Source of the DNA: Clostridia bacterium
GTDB lineage: Bacteria > Bacillota > Clostridia > Oscillospirales > Acutalibacteraceae
Assembly: GCA_900772705.1 (NCBI GenBank)
Contig: CAAGRQ010000051.1
Coordinates: forward strand, 1-9,338
Reading direction: 5' to 3'
DNA: 9,338 bases
Part shown: positions 6,992-9,338 of the stretch, piece by piece
Numbering within the stretch: position 1 is the stretch's first letter
How the letters are laid out: each line of letters begins with the position of its first letter
The notes under the pieces: generated by a model
What the model was told of the DNA's origin: nothing
Seen by the model: the letters and a program-made list of their open reading frames with translations, nothing else
Database searches by the model: none
Made by a program: the position numbers and the translations under genes

Positions 6992-7621
6992 TTAGTCCTC
7001 TTTATTAAGGCTCTCCGGGGCGGTGTCGATAACCTCTATTTTGTTAGCCTTCATCCAAAGGGACGGAGTTATGCGCAGTTTATAACCGTAACCTGCGTCC
7101 ATCTGCCAATGTGACATAGGTGCTTCGGGCAAGCCGTAATACTGCAAAATCGTCATTATAACGCCTGCGTGAGTTACGATGGCAAAGTCTTGCGTTCCTG
7201 TTGCGATGCAACCGTTTACCACCTGCTCAAAAGCCTTGCAGACTCTGTGGGTGAATTCGGCATTGCTTTCGCCGTAAGGCGGACGGGAATTTATATCGCC
7301 GTGGAGCCATTGCTTAAAGTCGTCGTTATCCTTTAAGTCCTCGGCGGTGCACTCCTCAAACTCGCCGAAATTATACTCGATAAAGTTATCTATTACAACC
7401 TTGTTGTTTTTTGGGAACATAATGTCTGCCGATTCCATAGCCCTTTTAAGCGGTGAAACAAACACTGCGTCCACGCTCGGATAACCGTGCTTTTTGTAGA
7501 TTTCTTTAAGTTCGTTAATACCAAATGTTGTGAGCGGATAATCGGTATGCCCTATATACTGTGCGTTGATATTTCCTTTTGTGAGTCCGTGTCTGAATAA
7601 ATACAATGTGTATGATTTCAT
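6992..7621 (-). CDS. Histidine phosphatase superfamily protein (phosphoglycerate mutase-like)
   Basis: The 209-residue protein belongs to the branch-1 histidine phosphatase family. The phosphate-accepting histidine is in LFRHGLTKGN (H11, with R10). The family pattern continues with GHTDYPLTTFG, VSPLKRAMES (R60 binds phosphate), the IEYNFGEFE acid motif (E82), PYGESNAEF and the second active-site histidine in VTHAGV (H151). Members dephosphorylate sugars, phosphoglycerate, alpha-ribazole phosphate or nucleotides. It most resembles the CobC/GpmB-like group, but there are no cobalamin genes nearby and the substrate is unknown. The ATG at 7621-7619 is chosen as start because AGGAG (7635-7631) lies nine bases before it. 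An ATG at 7630 gives 212 residues but abuts the AGGAG directly. It converges on the LCP gene and diverges from the XRE regulator. Confidence 0.9.
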   Translation of the reverse strand: MKSYTLYLFRHGLTKGNINAQYIGHTDYPLTTFGINELKEIYKKHGYPSVDAVFVSPLKRAMESADIMFPKNNKVVIDNFIEYNFGEFEECTAEDLKDNDDFKQWLHGDINSRPPYGESNAEFTHRVCKAFEQVVNGCIATGTQDFAIVTHAGVIMTILQYYGLPEAPMSHWQMDAGYGYKLRITPSLWMKANKIEVIDTAPESLNKED

Positions 7622-7630
7622 ATTTAACAT

Positions 7631-7635
7631 CTCCT
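7631..7635 (-). promoter_or_regulatory. Ribosome binding site that decides the phosphatase start
   Basis: AGGAG on the minus strand is directly next to the upstream ATG (7630-7628) but nine bases from the second ATG (7621-7619). The normal spacing of 5 to 10 bases favours the second, giving a protein that begins MKSYTLYLFRHG. Confidence 0.75.
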
Positions 7636-7692
7636 GTTCATAAGGCTTTTATTTGAAATTATTACAAAAAAACTACAATTATAAAGTTTTTA

Positions 7693-7721
7693 TTTACAAA
7701 AAGTATAATAAGTGTTATTAT
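7693..7721 (+). promoter_or_regulatory. Sigma-A-type promoter for the XRE regulator
   Basis: TTTACA (7693-7698), a 17-base spacer and TATTAT (7716-7721), preceded by the extended -10 TGT (7713-7715). The predicted transcript starts near 7728, giving a leader of about 93 bases before the ATG at 7821. It interlocks with the leftward promoter described separately. Confidence 0.6.
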
Positions 7722-7730
7722 TTAACTCAA
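7702..7730 (-). promoter_or_regulatory. Sigma-A-type promoter for the histidine phosphatase gene
   Basis: On the minus strand TTGAGT (7730-7725) is followed after exactly 17 bases by TATACT (7707-7702). Both hexamers match the consensus in four or five positions. The start would be near 7695, giving a leader of about 75 bases. Its -10 box lies inside the spacer of the rightward promoter. Confidence 0.62.
7705..7721. promoter_or_regulatory. Candidate operator palindrome between the divergent promoters
   Basis: ATAATAAGTGTTATTAT has 7-base inverted arms around a GTG centre. It overlaps the -10 boxes of both promoters, so a bound dimer would block both. XRE-family dimers commonly bind palindromes of this size, and the adjacent gene encodes such a protein, so autoregulation is plausible. 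AT-rich DNA also makes such palindromes by chance; binding is inferred only. Confidence 0.4.
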
Positions 7731-7746
7731 ATACAGGTTGTATAGA

Positions 7747-7767
7747 TTCCTGCGGATTTTGCGGGGA
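7747..7767 (+). promoter_or_regulatory. Small hairpin in the XRE leader (possible attenuator)
   Basis: TTCCTGC (7747-7753) can pair with GCGGGGA (7761-7767) in a 7-base-pair stem with two G.U pairs and a 7-base loop. The following sequence is T-rich (TTTATATTTTG). It lies about 20 bases into the predicted leader. The stem is weak and the T-tract is interrupted, so a regulatory role is speculative. Confidence 0.25.
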
Positions 7768-7820
7768 TTTATATTTTGACGGTTTTTTTAATTTAGATAT
7801 ACGGATTAGAGGATGAAACA

Positions 7821-8441
7821 ATGAAAAAAGAGAACGAAAAATTATCAAAATTTTCCGAGATTCTCTCTAAAATGCGTAAGGAGAGAGGCGTAAGCCAGAA
7901 AAAAGCGGCTGCCGATTTGGGTATAAGTCAGGCACTGCTGTCGCACTATGAAAAGGGAATCAGGGAATGCGGCCTTGATTTCGTCATAAAGTGCAGTAAG
8001 TATTACGGTGTAACCACGGATTACCTGCTCGGCGTCAGCGAAAACAGAAACGGTATGAGCAACGATGTGCTTGCAAATATCACCAGCACAGACGGCAGGT
8101 CGGCTAAGGCTCTGGCTCAGTCTACAAAATATTTGCTTGAAATGGCATCTGCCGCTACCGACGGAAAAAAGGATAATTATGTGTACGATTACTTTATGCT
8201 TTGCGCTTACAGAGGAGCACTTACTCTTGCTAAGGCAGGAGTTCTGCCAAAGGAGATATTTAAGATAGATTACACAATTGCCCGTGATTTGGCATCTGCC
8301 GCTATTGCCCTGCAAGACGCTCGCTTCGTATTTATTGAGGACAAGTCCAGAACGGGTTTTGACGAGGCAGAGTTCGCTCCGCTTAAAGATATGATAAGCG
8401 AGGCAGAGGAATATATCCTCTCAAACTATATCACATTGTAA
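7821..8441 (+). CDS. XRE-family helix-turn-helix transcriptional regulator with helical C-terminal domain
   Basis: The 206-residue protein has a Cro/CI-type HTH domain at about 11-71. FSEILSKMRKERGVSQ starts it, the turn and recognition helix are in KKAAADLGISQALLSHYEKG (27-46), and it ends in the common YYGVTTDYLLG motif. Residues 90-206 are a predicted alpha-helical region that I do not recognise; it could be a dimerisation or ligand-sensing domain. There is no peptidase, metal site or membrane segment. AGAGGA (7808-7813) lies seven bases before the ATG, supporting this start. The gene diverges from the phosphatase gene through overlapping promoters that contain a palindrome, which suggests self-regulation and possibly repression of the neighbour. 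A terminator follows. Its targets and signal are unknown. Composition looks like that of its neighbours. Confidence 0.88.
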   Translation: MKKENEKLSKFSEILSKMRKERGVSQKKAAADLGISQALLSHYEKGIRECGLDFVIKCSKYYGVTTDYLLGVSENRNGMSNDVLANITSTDGRSAKALAQSTKYLLEMASAATDGKKDNYVYDYFMLCAYRGALTLAKAGVLPKEIFKIDYTIARDLASAAIALQDARFVFIEDKSRTGFDEAEFAPLKDMISEAEEYILSNYITL

Positions 8442-8462
8442 CGGTTTTTATACTTCAATAAT

Positions 8463-8498
8463 CAGTCCGAGAGCAAATCTCGGGCTGTTTTGTTTTTT
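8463..8498 (+). terminator. Rho-independent terminator after the XRE gene
   Basis: CAGTCCGAGA (8463-8472) pairs with TCTCGGGCTG (8478-8487) in a 10-base-pair stem with one T.G pair and a GCAAA loop, followed by TTTTGTTTTTT (8488-8498). The T-tract touches the stop codon of the convergent nucleosidase gene (8499-8497). On the minus strand the same stem is followed only by ATTATTG, so leftward termination there would be weaker. Confidence 0.92.
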
Positions 8499-9201
8499 AC
8501 AGTTCTATCTGGTCGTTTTGGGTCTTTATATATTCGAGAATTATGCCGGTGCTGATTTTTGCCGCAACCGTCTTAAAGGTGGGATAATCCATCTGTGCCT
8601 GCTCGTCTCCGCCGTCACTGATACTGCGAATAACGGCAAACGGTACACCGTTGCAGGCGCAGGTGTGACCGATTGCGCCGCCCTCCATCTCGCCGCAGAG
8701 AGCGTCAAATTGCTTTGAAAGGAAAGTTTTTAATTCGTTGTCGGCAATAAAGGTGTCGCCCGAAGCAATTGTTCCTCTATGGATTTTTTCTCCGCAGGAG
8801 ATTGCACAGCGGCTGAGAGCCTCGGACAATTCATCGTCTGTTTTTATCTTAATCACGTTAAGACCGTTTATGAACCCTCTCGGCTCACCCAGTGCGGTAA
8901 TGTCAATATCGTATTCGCAAACATCGCTTGCGATAACAACGTTTTTTATAACAACATCGCTGTTTAGCGAGCAACCCACGCCGATATTGATAATCTTATC
9001 TGCCTTAAAATTATCTATCATAATCTGTGCACAGATTGCGGCGTTTACTTTTCCGGGGGAGCACTGAGCGACAGTGACCATAACATTTTCTATATATCCG
9101 CAAACAAAGGTTATTCCGGCAATAACCGTTTGTGTTGAGTCGCAGACCTTTGCTTTAACTGCCGATACCTCAACATCCATAGCACCTATAATTCCCAGCA
9201 T
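8497..9201 (-). CDS. 5'-methylthioadenosine/S-adenosylhomocysteine nucleosidase-like protein (phosphorylase superfamily)
   Basis: MTA/SAH nucleosidase cleaves adenine from methylthioadenosine, S-adenosylhomocysteine and 5'-deoxyadenosine in the methyl cycle. The 234 residues match family length (E. coli Pfs/MTAN has 232) and start MLGIIGAMDVEV, with E11 at the catalytic-base Glu12 position. Other family sites are CSPGKVNAA (47-55), SGDTFI (147-152), the EME triad with E171 and E173 in CGEMEGGAIGH, and R192 with the adenine-binding D196 in IRSISDGGD. The ribosyl-site loop, usually NTG(S/V)AGGL, reads NIGVGCSLN (72-80), which is unusual, so substrate specificity could differ. It is cysteine-rich (11 Cys), not rare in anaerobes. 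The start has GGAGG (9212-9208) six bases upstream. It has its own promoter and faces the XRE gene. Other purine nucleoside phosphorylases are possible, but the acidic residues favour a nucleosidase. Confidence 0.85.
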   Translation of the reverse strand: MLGIIGAMDVEVSAVKAKVCDSTQTVIAGITFVCGYIENVMVTVAQCSPGKVNAAICAQIMIDNFKADKIINIGVGCSLNSDVVIKNVVIASDVCEYDIDITALGEPRGFINGLNVIKIKTDDELSEALSRCAISCGEKIHRGTIASGDTFIADNELKTFLSKQFDALCGEMEGGAIGHTCACNGVPFAVIRSISDGGDEQAQMDYPTFKTVAAKISTGIILEYIKTQNDQIEL

Positions 9202-9259
9202 TTTTATCCTCCGTATGAATAAAATTGTAAATAATTTTACTTAATTTATACTCTTTTAG

Positions 9260-9284
9260 TTGAGGGGGTTTTACCACTCCCCAA
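9260..9284 (-). promoter_or_regulatory. Leader hairpin upstream of the nucleosidase gene
   Basis: In the leftward transcript TTGGGGAG (9284-9277) can pair with CCCCCTCAA (9268-9260) with one bulge and one mismatch, leaving an 8-base loop. It sits near the 5' end of a roughly 88-base leader and has no T-tract, so it is not a terminator. It could stabilise the mRNA or be part of a small structured element. I do not recognise a known riboswitch class in it. Confidence 0.3.
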
Positions 9285-9295
9285 TATGTAGTGTT

Positions 9296-9324
9296 ATTAT
9301 ATAATATATAAAGAATAAATACAA
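9296..9324 (-). promoter_or_regulatory. Sigma-A-type promoter for the nucleosidase gene
   Basis: On the minus strand TTGTAT (9324-9319) is followed after 17 bases by a perfect TATAAT (9301-9296). The start would be near 9289, giving a leader of about 88 bases. A perfect 12-base palindrome TATTATATAATA (9295-9306) covers the -10 box, though it consists of A and T only. Confidence 0.7.
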
Positions 9325-9331
9325 GTTTTTG

Positions 9332-9337
9332 TTGACA
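9332..9337 (+). promoter_or_regulatory. Consensus -35 hexamer at the right edge (rest of promoter outside)
   Basis: TTGACA on the plus strand is preceded by an upstream T-rich stretch (GTTTTTG). Its -10 box would lie beyond the window, so it can only be suggested as the start of a promoter for a rightward gene to the right. That gene would be divergent from the nucleosidase. Confidence 0.3.
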
Positions 9338-9338
9338 A

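Noticed and set aside
6992..7621. Calling the histidine phosphatase a specific alpha-ribazole phosphatase (cobC)
   Set aside because: The motifs are generic for the superfamily and there are no cobalamin genes in view, so the substrate is left open.
7776..7803. Second rightward promoter TTGACG-16-TATACG before the XRE gene
   Set aside because: The start would fall near 7810, inside the ribosome site at 7808-7813, so the transcript would lose its Shine-Dalgarno sequence. The upstream promoter fits better.
8738..9067. Plus-strand open frame of 109 residues opposite the nucleosidase gene
   Set aside because: It is a shadow of the nucleosidase frame, which has a strong ribosome site, promoter and family motifs.

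Overview
The window is most consistent with a low-to-moderate G+C Gram-positive anaerobe of the class Clostridia, probably an Oscillospirales/Ruminococcaceae-like gut bacterium. The evidence is the gene order recF - remB - gyrB - gyrA, the strong purine-rich Shine-Dalgarno sites, the AT-rich intergenic DNA, and lineage-flavoured signatures in the gyrase subunits (LPLWGKMLNVEKAR in GyrB, HPHGDASVYDALV in GyrA). The lineage is inferred from remembered family patterns, not from a search.

Region 1 (1-6883, all rightward) is the origin-proximal replication operon. It holds the last codons of recF, then remB (DUF370), gyrB, gyrA and a large LytR-CpsA-Psr (LCP) cell-wall glycopolymer transferase. 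Gaps are 15 to 25 bases, with no terminator or obvious promoter between genes, so this looks like one transcription unit. It ends at a strong hairpin at 6842-6882 that has T-rich tails on both strands. The first ~60 bases are GC-rich and do not read as RecF, which may be an assembly or contig-edge problem.

Region 2 (6884-7820) holds an imperfect palindromic element (6944-6977) and a leftward histidine phosphatase gene. Next comes a ~200-base divergent intergenic region in which a leftward and a rightward sigma-A-type promoter overlap. A 17-base palindrome lies across both -10 boxes and is a candidate operator.

Region 3 (7821-9338) holds a rightward XRE-family regulator. It faces a leftward MTA/SAH nucleosidase-like gene across a rho-independent terminator. 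The nucleosidase has its own consensus-like promoter near the right edge, and this promoter shares an 11-base sequence with the candidate operator. A TTGACA -35 hexamer at the extreme right may start a further rightward gene outside the window.

Functionally, the left two thirds is conserved housekeeping: DNA topology, recombination repair, a biofilm/osmotic regulator and wall polymer attachment. The right third is a small regulator-plus-metabolic-enzyme neighbourhood. I see no CRISPR array, transposase, phage genes, tRNA or rRNA. I found no clear undescribed system; the most interesting points are the overlapping divergent promoters with the palindrome, the long-tailed LCP protein in the gyrase operon, and unusual residues in the gyrase quinolone pocket and the nucleosidase active-site loop.
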